From Bremia lactucae (lineage: Eukaryota; Oomycota; Peronosporomycetes; Peronosporales; Peronosporaceae), in contig NC_090611.1 in assembly GCF_004359215.1 (NCBI RefSeq), positions 2,819,447 to 2,883,446 of the forward strand: a stretch of 64,000 bases of DNA, given 5' to 3'. Under the pieces are notes generated by a model. It saw only the letters and a list, made by a program, of their open reading frames with translations. It was not told where the DNA came from and ran no database searches. The translations under genes and the position numbers were made by a program. This document shows, piece by piece, positions 53,166 to 63,165 of this stretch. How positions within the stretch are numbered: position 1 is the first letter of the stretch; each line of letters begins with the position of its first letter.

Positions 53166-54489
53166 GCAACGCGGATCCCTTCCTTAGCATTATCCTTTCA
53201 AAGAAGTCCAAGCGAGTCTTCAGGCGTTCATAACCCTGACGAGCCTTCGCTCGGACATCAACAAGATCCGAGGTCAGTCGCGAGACTTGACCCTCGAGAT
53301 CCTCAACACGTCGTTCAGCAGCGCTGAACGCCTGTGACTGAACAGACGAAGGTAACACAGCCGCGAGTAGTTGGGCGAGATCGCCACTCCTATCGGGTGC
53401 CGCCTGCACTAATGGATGCGGGTGGCAACCAACGCTTCCTTGTTGGAAGGTTGCTTGCTCACTGCTCCTTGAGGCAAGGGTATCAGATCCTTGTCCAATG
53501 GAAAGGTTCCCCAAAGAGGTTTGACTCTTGGGAACCGATCGATACCTACGTATTGATGTGCCTGGCTTGGTTGCTGCCTATGAATAGGAGCACCAGCTGA
53601 GGCCTCTTCGCTAGTCTCAAATGGACTAGCAGGAGTAGCGTTGTGAGAAGAAACAGGGGGTACAGTACCGCCCATGATGCCTTTCCCACGCAAGCGGGCG
53701 AAAATAATTCGCTGCGGATGAATGCGGCGCAGGAATTCCGCCTCGTATTAGTCGGGCGTTTCATTCGAACGCAACACGACCGGGATCGGGAAAATACGCC
53801 TAACGATTTTCTCTGAGCCCTCCATGATTTAAAGACGTCATAATAATTATGTGCGTCTACAAGAGCGCGCTCTAGGAGCGACGCTCTTGCCCGTTTACAC
53901 GAGGCCATATAGATGGAGGGGGCATCAATGATATGTCAACCGTCACATAGCCACGTTCAAAACGACTCGTTCACGTGTCATCGGTGGAGCTTTAGACTCC
54001 GAATCTTCTATGTCAGAACCATTATGGATTATGGTCTGAGCATAAGGCGTTATGGTTATACATAACGGAGAAGCAGCTGCGACGTTATGGTACAGCGCTC
54101 TCATTATCTGCCGCTGCGCTATCCAGCGCAGACGACGAGACAGCATTCGTAAATGTTGCTGTCTCCATGTTGTGAGCCATGAGAGAAGTTTGAATGGGCA
54201 GTAATGGACAATCATCCTTCCACATGAGCTCGTTGTCTGCATCACTACTATGAGGTGACGGCAACGGTGTCGACTCGTTGTAGTCGACAATGAGCGACGG
54301 ATCAGCATCCTCACTGTTAAAGTGGGATGGATCCTTAAGCCCCGTTAATGCGACAGCAGCAGTAGCTGTCGGCGTTTCGACAAAGGCATCGGACACGACC
54401 AGCGAGACAACGCGGCGCGTGCGCTTGGTGCGAGGTTGAGTGGGCGTCTTCGCAGACGACCCACCAACATGGCCCCTTTTAGGTGGCAT
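53160..54489 (-). pseudogene. Antisense accessory reading frame of family A element (copy 2)
   Basis: Minus strand from ATG 54489: MPPKRGHVGGSSAKT and a basic PRTKRTRRVV, then VETPTATAAVALTGLKDPSH, DPSLIVDYNESTPLPS, an acidic/Ser-rich part to 54085; a frameshifted LLERALVDAHNYYDVFKSWR (53880-53810), GKGIMGGTVPPVSSHNATPASP (53690-53620), and a C-terminal coiled coil AAERRVEDLEGQVSRLTSDL ... ERLKTRLDFFERIM (53320-53190). It reads toward pol from just inside the LTR at 54622, opposite to the LTR's own sense. Two or three frameshifts separate it from a ~430-residue protein. No known family. Confidence 0.6.
53334..53600 (+). pseudogene. Chromodomain of family A pol (copy 2)
   Basis: Plus strand: HSYRVPPALMDAGGNQRFLV, LLAHCSLRQGYQILVQWKGS and PKRFDSWEPIDT, a readable chromodomain with the aromatic cage-type residues (Y, W, W). 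A stop sits just upstream (53325), and no integrase precedes it on this strand, so the piece is orphaned. It overlaps the antisense frame on the other strand. Confidence 0.75.
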
Positions 54490-54605
54490 CTTTGGCGCCG
54501 TGTATGGAAACACAGGTCGCTAGAGTGATTGAGTGAACTAGCGGCGCGTGAAGCTGCTCGTAGTTCCTCGCTCCTCTTTGACGAATTTCAAATGTAAACT
54601 CGTTT

Positions 54606-54621
54606 TTTAAGGGGGGGATGG
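54606..54621 (+). promoter_or_regulatory. Polypurine tract, family A
   Basis: TTAAGGGGGGGATGG directly before the LTR start. It marks 54622-55145 as a 3'-type LTR in plus orientation. Confidence 0.65.
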
Positions 54622-55145
54622 AGTAACGGGCTAAAGTTGTTCTAAATGTTACACTGTCCCCATTAAGTACACTTGGTGTACTTTTCAGGATGGTCAATTA
54701 CTAAATTAAGTAATTAAACCCAGCACTCGGGAGTGGTTCACATACGTGATGTATGTGATGCATATAGGTGCATTCACATTAGGAGGGATGACGCCTAGAC
54801 GTCATCCGTTACGCAAGGTATCTAGAAAGATACGCTCGCAATACATATTAAGTGTTATCTATAGAGATGACATTTGATTGGTAAAAATAGGTATTTTTAT
54901 TTAATACGATTAAATAAAAAATCAGTCTGAAAACTACTTCCTACTTCGTAAATGTGCACGAGGAGTCGGATAACCGCTCCCGTGACAACACTTAACTTAA
55001 GTCCTTAGTGCGTTGGGTGAGGTCGCTAACGCGCCCACCACAACTACCTCACTGCACGCAAGAGAAGCTCGTTAAACCGCTTCCTCGCTGTGCTAGGGTG
55101 TGTGTCTAAGTAGAGCGTGGCCGCATTACGACGTGCCCGCCTACA
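54622..55145 (+). repeat. LTR, family A
   Basis: 524 bp, start decayed to AGTAACGGGC, end CCCGCCTACA. I saw no difference from 61365-61888. Followed by a PBS and gag, so it also serves as a 5' LTR in position. Confidence 0.92.
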
Positions 55146-55147
55146 CT

Positions 55148-55160
55148 TGGTAGCACTTGA
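55148..55160 (+). promoter_or_regulatory. Primer-binding site, family A
   Basis: TGGTAGCACTTGA two bases after the LTR end. Confidence 0.75.
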
Positions 55161-55435
55161 AATCCTTCCCACGACCCGCATCTCTGCGTGTGTACGTGAG
55201 GATGAGCCTCAATATTGATTGGGCTCATTTTCCCCACCTCTCCGAACATCATCGGGAGGTGGCAGGGCTTATGGCGCAGGGACTTGGTGAACAAGCCCTG
55301 GCCAGGCTCCTGGGTAGTCCTCCTGAGCAACATGTTGCTCAGTTGGAGCAGTTTGAGGCATTCGTGCTCGGACAGCGGAGGGCCGCGTCCGAGGCACAGA
55401 ACCATGCTGCGGCGGAGTCCGTCACTTCTCCAATC
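55161..55435 (+). pseudogene. Gypsy family A gag N-terminal fragment
   Basis: Plus strand: FPRPASLRVYVRMSLNIDWAHFPHLSEHHREVAGLMAQG then EQHVAQLEQFEAFVLGQRRAASEAQNHAAAESV. It ends at ~55430, where minus-strand integrase begins. Best copy of the gag start. Confidence 0.88.
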
Positions 55436-56650
55436 TCCTCGACCACAGTAAATGGCCCAATATTACGTGGCAATAGTTTCGTAGTACCTCCAGGTAGTAC
55501 AGAAACTACGATTTTAGGTAGAGTAGCAGTATTTAATAGTACTTTGTCTCCAACACTGAAGCATTCATTGTTTTTGCGACCATTTCGGTCAGCGTATTCT
55601 TTTTGTTTGTCCTCCGCGCCTGCATCGCGTCGCGGACTTTTCGTGTGCTGGCTAATCGCTAATCGCTCATCCACAAAGCGTTGAGCTTCGCTCACGCTTT
55701 TTGCATCTAACTTGCCTACGACGCCACCGAAAGGTCGGTCATAGGACGTAGTTGACAGTAACGGAACATCGTTGTTATTTGGGAGCACAGGCATTCCTTG
55801 CCGTGACTCCTTACTGACCACTGCCAAGTCGGCGGGGAGCTAGGGCAAGTTTCTGTCTAACATGATACCCTTGCGGGTCATCGTCATATTGACGAAACTA
55901 TGTCCCTCTTTCGCACTGAGCATAGTGAGGGGTCCTCCCCCGCTAAGTCTCGAGCTGCGCACAAACGAGACTAGCGTCCGAGGATAGCGCAGTTCGTTAC
56001 CATAAAAAGGTGTCTCACCCGTACTGGCGTGGACACTGTTATTTACAGCGAACTCCACAAAGGGCATTTGCTTGCTCCAATCTTTGGGAGTTGCTATAGT
56101 GCGTAATACATCCGCCACGACCCGATTGGCACGTTCTGTTTGGCCATCGGTCTGGGGATGATCGGCGGTCGATATGTGGAGCTTGCTACCTAGCGGCTCA
56201 AACACATGTCGCCAAGACCAGACGTAAAACGTGGATCCAGGTCCGATATTATGGACTTGGACATCCCGTGTAGTCGGTATATATGATTCAGAAACAAGAG
56301 AGCTGCTTCCTTGCGTGTGATCGGTGTTTTGAATGGTGCTGGATGCACCATTTTGCTCAGCCGGTCTACACATACGACGAACCCGTCCGACCTTGTCGTC
56401 GGGCGGCATTCCAAACGTGAAGTCCAGACTTACTGACTTCTAACAATCCGTTAAAATCGGTAGCGGCTTCAGTGACGCACTGCTGGACGGTGCAGGGGGT
56501 TAATGCGCTGACACTGTTCGCAAGAGCGAACACAGTTGGCCACCCGTATATATAAATGTGGCCATCAAATTCCTCAGTCACTCGTAAGAATGTCTTTTCA
56601 CGACCCGGATGCCCACTAGATGGCGTATCATCGAGATCGTGAAGGTTCAT
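55436..56650 (-). pseudogene. Gypsy family A integrase, element A3
   Basis: Minus strand, three frames: zinc domain DDTPSSGHPGREKTFLRVTEEF (56640-56560), core DRLSKMVHPAPFKTPITRKEAALLFLNHIYRLHGM and HISTADHPQTDGQTERANRVVADVLRTIATPKDW with MPFVEFAVNNSVHASTGETPFYG (56180-55990), then the C-terminal DAKSVSEAQRFVDERLAIS and ECFSVGDKVLLNTATLP ... IGPFTVVEE (55730-55440). Confidence 0.92.
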
Positions 56651-57350
56651 CAGCTTGAGATCTGTGTCACATCGATTCTCAAGGGATCACAAGGTGATAG
56701 CTGATGCCATAACAGGCCATCGCTGTAGCTACAGCGATTAAGCTTAGCTTTCAGTTGCAATGGAAAGGAAACCTTTAGTCCATCGAAGTGATCCAACAGC
56801 AGGCGACAATGTTCGTCCTGACTGTAGCTCTCTTGTATATCAGAGGCTAACAAACTCGTCACGTGGTATGCCTTCATGGCTGCCAACGTTGACGGCTGAA
56901 ATTGTGCTTTAACACTAGACACATATTTTTTGGTGCCCTACCTCGAAGTCTGGTCTGCGCGATAAAGCGTCAGACAAGACATTAATCTTAAGCGGCTTGT
57001 ATTTAATTTGAAATTAAATTCAGAGAAGAATGTAAGCCACCTTGTCATTCTAGGCGAGAGGTGCGCTAAGTTTTTTGCGGTCCACAATGTTGCGTGGTCT
57101 GTATAAATCACAAATGGTTCGGTGCTCAATAGGTGCACTTTAAACTTGATAAGAGCATATCTTAGTGAAAGTAGCTCTTTGTCATGCACAGGGTAATTCA
57201 GCTCCGCGTCTTTTGAAAGCCGGGACTGATAAGAGATGACACGGCCAACGCCGTCGTCATCCTTCTGCATGAGCGCGCTGGCGAGTGCAAAATTACTTGC
57301 ATCGCAGACGACGCTAAAGGGCTTATCCGCGCCTGGCAATGCCAGACCGG
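56651..57350 (-). pseudogene. Gypsy family A RNase H, element A3
   Basis: Minus strand: ADKPFSVVCDASNFALASALMQKDDDGVGRVISYQSRLSK, YPVHDKELLSLRYALIKFKVHLLSTEPFVIYTDHATLWTA, TRWLTFFSEFNF. Decays near 56980 before NVLADALSRR. Confidence 0.9.
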
Positions 57351-58340
57351 TGCCTCTACAAGAGATTATTCTTCACTGATGTGAATGCATCTTCTTGTTC
57401 TTTTAACCAAACCCATTCTGTGTTCTTTTTAAGGAGACCAGATAATGGCTTAGTTTGCTCAGCATAATTCTTGCTATGCTTATGCAAGTACTTAGCGAGC
57501 CCTAGGAATTGGCGCAAATCCTTCACATGCTGTGGGATTGCCCGTTCCTTTACTGGTTTTACCTTGCCTGGGTCTGCTCGTACACAATGGGTACCTACGA
57601 TGCAACCCAGCACAGGTATCTCAGGGACCCTTATGACGCACTTTTGCAAGTTGGCGTACAATTGGGCGTCCTTTAAAGTTTGCAAAAAGCGTCTGAATGA
57701 CGCTTGTGCGACTCTATTGCGCTCAGCCCGTCCTCGGCCCTACTATGCACGAATCTTCGTCAAAGTAATGCGGCGCGTAGGCACGGTGCTGACGCATCAC
57801 GTGAGCCACTCAGTTGAATGTCGCTGGTGCATTTTTAAACCTTGGGGCATCACAAGCCACACCCAAAGCATACCGCTTGGGGTGCTTACTGCCGTTTTGG
57901 CTACATCGGACTATTTCATGAGTACCTGATAGTAGCCATCCTTCAAATCCAACGCGGAAAAGATTGTTGACTTTCCCATGGAGTTCAACAAGTATCTTTC
58001 CGCGGAATTGGCGTTTGCGCCGGTATAATCGCCGTGTTCAGCTTATTGTAAGCATGTACCACGCGTCGTCCACCTGTGGCTTTATGCGCACAAAAGGTCG
58101 GGCTGCAGTGAGTTGATTTGCTCTCACGCACATGCCCCGCCTTGGCTCGTTTGTCGAAGAACTAATCAATATAATCAACTTGTTCTTTCGGCAACGGCCA
58201 TTGCCTGCTCACACAATACTTGGTGCCAGGTTCGAGGTCTATTTCGTGTCCGATGCTTCTATCTGCTGGTAGGCGGCTCGGCACTTCTTCTGGGAACACA
58301 TCGCAATGTTTCCACAGAACCTTAAAGAACGTGCTGTCTC
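57351..58340 (-). pseudogene. Gypsy family A reverse transcriptase, element A3
   Basis: Minus strand: thumb QLYANLQKCVIRVPEIPVLGCIVGTHCVRADPGKVK and FLGLAKYLHKHSKNYAEQTKPLSGLLKKN (57685-57400). The palm is fragmented (YFDD near 57760 disrupted by a deletion). EIDLEPGTKYCVSRQWPLPKEQVDYID lies at 58240-58165. Confidence 0.88.
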
Positions 58341-59340
58341 TCAAGGCATCCGAGCATTGGGCAGCAAACATTTCCTTTTTGTTCGTTTCTAGGACGCTCT
58401 CGTCCATTGTAGACGACGAGCAACAGTCCACCAAGTTCTCTTCTGGAAGTGGTGCGACTACTTTGTGGATCTTTCCTTTCTTTAATTTGGCAAGGAACAG
58501 ATCCCACGACATCTCCGGGAGATTTACTATCTTCTCGGCAATTTTAAAGACTGTCGGAGCACATCAACTGAGGATGCCTCCGCATTTTTGTCTTTGACGG
58601 CCTCGAACACCTCGTTCGAAGGCCCGTCCTCTTCAATAGGATCTGAAACAAAGGTCACTCGTTAAGACGTGCCTTTGATCGTCCTAATTTGTCGGGTACT
58701 AGTTCATCGAGTCCCCACAACCTTTGACTGGGAAGCGGATGCCGTTGCTCTCCTAGCTAACGCACCCCTTCAAAAAATCGCAACAGGCTCTAGGTTCTGT
58801 GCCGGTTCATGCGACGCTTGATTTCCTGTCAGCTCGCTGTCTACTGCCACAGACTCTCGGCTCTGTGCAGGACTATGGGACACTACTTGTCATTGTCCTT
58901 TTTCTACCTCAGTCTCCACGAGCTGGGTAGAATTGGTGACGTTTGACATCCCGTCAACGCACCCTCAACTGCGCTCGACACGACATCAATTGCAAACGCC
59001 TCTCGCAGGAGCGCATCCTTTCCGGTAACCTGCGTAGAGTTCGCAATTGTGCGTGTTCGCCAGTCTTTCCAAGGTTGGCAAAACACAACTCATGGCATGC
59101 CTAGGATGAGGTCGTAAGAACTCTCCATACCTAGCACTGTGAGCTTCTCTTTACAAGAGAAGTCATTAAAGCTGAAGGCGAGTTCAACTTGAACTCCCTC
59201 AAACTTAACGAGCGCGCCGTTCGTTAGCCGAACGGTCGCAAATCTCTAGTTTAGAGCCGCGAGTTTAACAAAATTTGTGATGCACTCGAATTCACTCGGT
59301 GGGTCGTCACCTGGTCATAGCCTCGTCCTTTGGCGCTATA
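58341..59340 (-). pseudogene. Gypsy family A protease and linker, element A3
   Basis: Minus strand: MSWDLFLAKLKKGKIHKVVAPLPEENLVDCCSSSTMDESV (58512-58395), then linker and protease remnants TRTIANSTQVTGKDALLREAFAIDVVS near 59060-58970. The active-site region near 59250-59280 is broken. Confidence 0.8.
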
Positions 59341-59353
59341 GGGCATCCCGCCC

Positions 59354-59908
59354 CTACTGCGCTCCTGCATTTCCCGACCCCTCAGTGGTCGATGCAGAAC
59401 TCATGCGTCTCGCACGCTGGTTCTTGCCATCGCCCTTTGTGCAGGGAGTCCTCTTGCTAGGCGTCTTCGCACCAGCAAGGACCCTTGCATAGCAGCGAGC
59501 CATCATATGGCCGTGCTTGCCGCATTTGTAACAGGCAACGTTTGCTTTGCCCAACTCCATGGGAGTGGCATCTGACCTCTCGGTCGACGGCTTATACAAA
59601 GCTGTCGCCGAGGCACTGTTGTAGAATTTCTCCTCAACCAAGGCAATTTAGATTGCCTCTTCCACCGTCGATGGCACCTTTCCGAAAAGGGTCTGTCGCG
59701 AGGGGCCATGCCGTAGTCCCTTAAGGTGCTCCGGAATCGGATTAATGGTAATGGACGCCGACAGCGAGCGCATCTCTTGCACATACTCTTGTAGATATCG
59801 CTTCGCCTGTCGCGCTCCAAAGAAGCGCGCCTGAAGCAACACTTCGTGGTTCAGCGGCTGACGCCTCCCACAAAAAACAGAACTTGAAGAGCGAGGGACA
59901 TCACGCAT
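59354..59908 (-). pseudogene. Gypsy family A gag C-terminal half (element A3)
   Basis: Same residues as 52593-53165, including the intact zinc knuckle; only the 3' end differs (one extra base restores GSGNAGAQ and stop). Followed on the minus strand by the A3 protease. Confidence 0.9.
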
Positions 59909-61232
59909 GCAACGCGGATCCCTTCCTTAGCATTATCCTTTCAAAGAAGTCCAAGCGAGTCTTCAGGCGTTCATAACCCTGACGAGCCTTCGCTCGGACA
60001 TCAACAAGATCCGAGGTCAGTCGCGAGACTTGACCCTCGAGATCCTCAACACGTCGTTCAGCAGCGCTGAACGCCTGTGACTGAACAGACGAAGGTAACA
60101 CAGCCGCGAGTAGTTGGGCGAGATCGCCACTCCTATCGGGTGCCGCCTGCACTAATGGATGCGGGTGGCAACCAACGCTTCCTTGTTGGAAGGTTGCTTG
60201 CTCACTGCTCCTTGAGGCAAGGGTATCAGATCCTTGTCCAATGGAAAGGTTCCCCAAAGAGGTTTGACTCTTGGGAACCGATCGATACCTACGTATTGAT
60301 GTGCCTGGCTTGGTTGCTGCCTATGAATAGGAGCACCAGCTGAGGCCTCTTCGCTAGTCTCAAATGGACTAGCAGGAGTAGCGTTGTGAGAAGAAACAGG
60401 GGGTACAGTACCGCCCATGATGCCTTTCCCACGCAAGCGGGCGAAAATAATTCGCTGCGGATGAATGCGGCGCAGGAATTCCGCCTCGTATTAGTCGGGC
60501 GTTTCATTCGAACGCAACACGACCGGGATCGGGAAAATACGCCTAACGATTTTCTCTGAGCCCTCCATGATTTAAAGACGTCATAATAATTATGTGCGTC
60601 TACAAGAGCGCGCTCTAGGAGCGACGCTCTTGCCCGTTTACACGAGGCCATATAGATGGAGGGGGCATCAATGATATGTCAACCGTCACATAGCCACGTT
60701 CAAAACGACTCGTTCACGTGTCATCGGTGGAGCTTTAGACTCCGAATCTTCTATGTCAGAACCATTATGGATTATGGTCTGAGCATAAGGCGTTATGGTT
60801 ATACATAACGGAGAAGCAGCTGCGACGTTATGGTACAGCGCTCTCATTATCTGCCGCTGCGCTATCCAGCGCAGACGACGAGACAGCATTCGTAAATGTT
60901 GCTGTCTCCATGTTGTGAGCCATGAGAGAAGTTTGAATGGGCAGTAATGGACAATCATCCTTCCACATGAGCTCGTTGTCTGCATCACTACTATGAGGTG
61001 ACGGCAACGGTGTCGACTCGTTGTAGTCGACAATGAGCGACGGATCAGCATCCTCACTGTTAAAGTGGGATGGATCCTTAAGCCCCGTTAATGCGACAGC
61101 AGCAGTAGCTGTCGGCGTTTCGACAAAGGCATCGGACACGACCAGCGAGACAACGCGGCGCGTGCGCTTGGTGCGAGGTTGAGTGGGCGTCTTCGCAGAC
61201 GACCCACCAACATGGCCCCTTTTAGGTGGCAT
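59903..61232 (-). pseudogene. Antisense accessory reading frame of family A (duplicate of copy 2)
   Basis: Same sequence as 53160-54489 with ATG at 61232, so it adds no independent evidence for conservation. Same frameshifts. Confidence 0.6.
60077..60343 (+). pseudogene. Chromodomain (duplicate of copy 2)
   Basis: Same sequence as 53334-53600 on the plus strand. Confidence 0.72.
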
Positions 61233-61364
61233 CTTTGGCGCCGTGTATGGAAACACAGGTCGCTAGAGTGATTGAGTGAACTAGCGGCGCGTGAAGCTGC
61301 TCGTAGTTCCTCGCTCCTCTTTGACGAATTTCAAATGTAAACTCGTTTTTTAAGGGGGGGATGG

Positions 61365-61888
61365 AGTAACGGGCTAAAGTTGTTCTAAATGTTACACTGT
61401 CCCCATTAAGTACACTTGGTGTACTTTTCAGGATGGTCAATTACTAAATTAAGTAATTAAACCCAGCACTCGGGAGTGGTTCACATACGTGATGTATGTG
61501 ATGCATATAGGTGCATTCACATTAGGAGGGATGACGCCTAGACGTCATCCGTTACGCAAGGTATCTAGAAAGATACGCTCGCAATACATATTAAGTGTTA
61601 TCTATAGAGATGACATTTGATTGGTAAAAATAGGTATTTTTATTTAATACGATTAAATAAAAAATCAGTCTGAAAACTACTTCCTACTTCGTAAATGTGC
61701 ACGAGGAGTCGGATAACCGCTCCCGTGACAACACTTAACTTAAGTCCTTAGTGCGTTGGGTGAGGTCGCTAACGCGCCCACCACAACTACCTCACTGCAC
61801 GCAAGAGAAGCTCGTTAAACCGCTTCCTCGCTGTGCTAGGGTGTGTGTCTAAGTAGAGCGTGGCCGCATTACGACGTGCCCGCCTACA
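61365..61888 (+). repeat. LTR, family A
   Basis: Duplicate of 54622-55145 with the same decayed start. After CCTACA the sequence (GGGTAACCTCG) is not a PBS, so the block ends here. Confidence 0.92.
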
Positions 61889-62642
61889 GGGTAACCTCGT
61901 TTCATATTTGGATTGCCCCACATTATAACTCCAACATCGAGCTTCATTTAATTTTTCTTAGTGTTTTTAAAAGTATACATATCGTGCAGATTTCAAGGAA
62001 TTTCATTATGTAATATTACACGAAAAATGTGCCGCCGTAGACTCTACAGCTAACGCCGGGATAGTTTTACAGTGTATATTTTTTGCCAGGTTGACGCAAG
62101 GGAAGCGAGTGGTCTTCATCGCATTTTCTTACATGACGCCTCTAGCAGTATTACTCATGAGCTTCAAGATGAGATCGTCTCATCCAAAATTAAACAGTTT
62201 ACAGGACACGTTGATAACGAAGAGGGACTTCTTTATGTGCAATGGACAATATGCACTGTTAATAAACAACCGTTTTTTATCTGTGGTTAAGCAGAAATCC
62301 CAAAGTCGTATAAAAAAGAACATTTGAGCTTTGACTGCGATCTTTCTTTGGTACCAATGAATAATTGATCTTGAAGCCGTGAGCCTCTGTAATTTTTATA
62401 GAAGGCGTAGTTCTTTTCACCTTAGGTATGAGCTTCCACCCCACTTAAATATTGCGTAACCCTGAATTTCAAGCGTCACACTATCATAATAAGCAATCTC
62501 GTAACCAGCAGGTTAACAATTGTCGTAGAGCTGCATTCTATTCAACCATTGCTCTACTCGCCGCAACCCGTCTCGAATGGTGTTCATACCTATTTTGCTG
62601 GATCTCTGTTCAATAAAAATAATAATGATCAAATTTACCATG
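61889..62642. other. Unassigned spacer
   Basis: No recognised gene. A plus-strand open stretch at 62072-62290 (DAREASGLHRIFLHDASSS, FTGHVDNEEGLLYVQWTI) has protein-like composition but matches nothing I know. Confidence 0.35.
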
Positions 62643-63083
62643 TGTAACGGGTAACTACGACTTGTGCTGCTTCAGTACAAGTCCACTTCGCACTGCTTCA
62701 GTTGCGAGTGGCGCCTTACGTTATTTCACGTACTCTAAAACGTGCAGAGGAAGACTTCTCTTTAAGGCAACTAGCTTAAAGAGTGTTAAATGAAAATTGT
62801 ATTAATATAATTAAGTATCTCTTCTTTCTATCTGTTAATGCTAACTTAATTATAAACTAATACAAAAATGCAATTGAAATCTTATCTGTTACTCTCTTTA
62901 TTTACGTTTACAGCTAACTAGTCTACGGGATAAATAGATATAATGACCTATACCTATTTATGGATAAGATTTCTGAACATTCCTATATAACGTAATATCC
63001 TCCAAATACTATGTACCTTTTAGAAAATATATTAATTAACAACCTTTAAGGTTTAATTTCATGTAACGATACACCCCGTTACA
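62643..63083 (-). repeat. LTR, family B (3' LTR of a minus-strand element leaving the window)
   Basis: Homologous to 13789-14240, with termini TGTAACGGGT and ACCCCGTTACA. The purine tract at 63084 sets the orientation: the internal region extends to the right, beyond 64000. Confidence 0.88.
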
Positions 63084-63099
63084 TCACCCCTCCCTTAAA
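63084..63099 (-). promoter_or_regulatory. Polypurine tract, family B
   Basis: Minus strand reads TTTAAGGGAGGGGTGA directly before the LTR start TGTAACGGGG. Confidence 0.7.
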
Positions 63100-63165
63100 C
63101 GACAATCACTCTGACTGTCATTGGATGGGGTGGTCACTATGTGACCACTTAATTTAAAAAAAACG

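Larger units (their letters stand above)
59343..61888. repeat. Second copy of a 2.5-kb block (first copy 52600-55145)
   Basis: Gag C-terminal half, antisense frame, chromodomain and LTR recur at a constant offset of 6743 bp. Apart from the leading edge I saw no difference, whereas the flanking pol copies (A2, A3) differ at many sites. Confidence 0.92.

Noticed and set aside
53158..53514. Reading the minus-strand coiled coil as the ordinary N-terminus of the adjoining gag
   Set aside because: The true family A gag start (FPRPASLRVYVR...) is seen right after LTR and PBS at 55161 and 48790 and is different. LTR orientation (purine tract, PBS) also places the coil antisense. A chimeric new gag remains possible and is listed as a finding.
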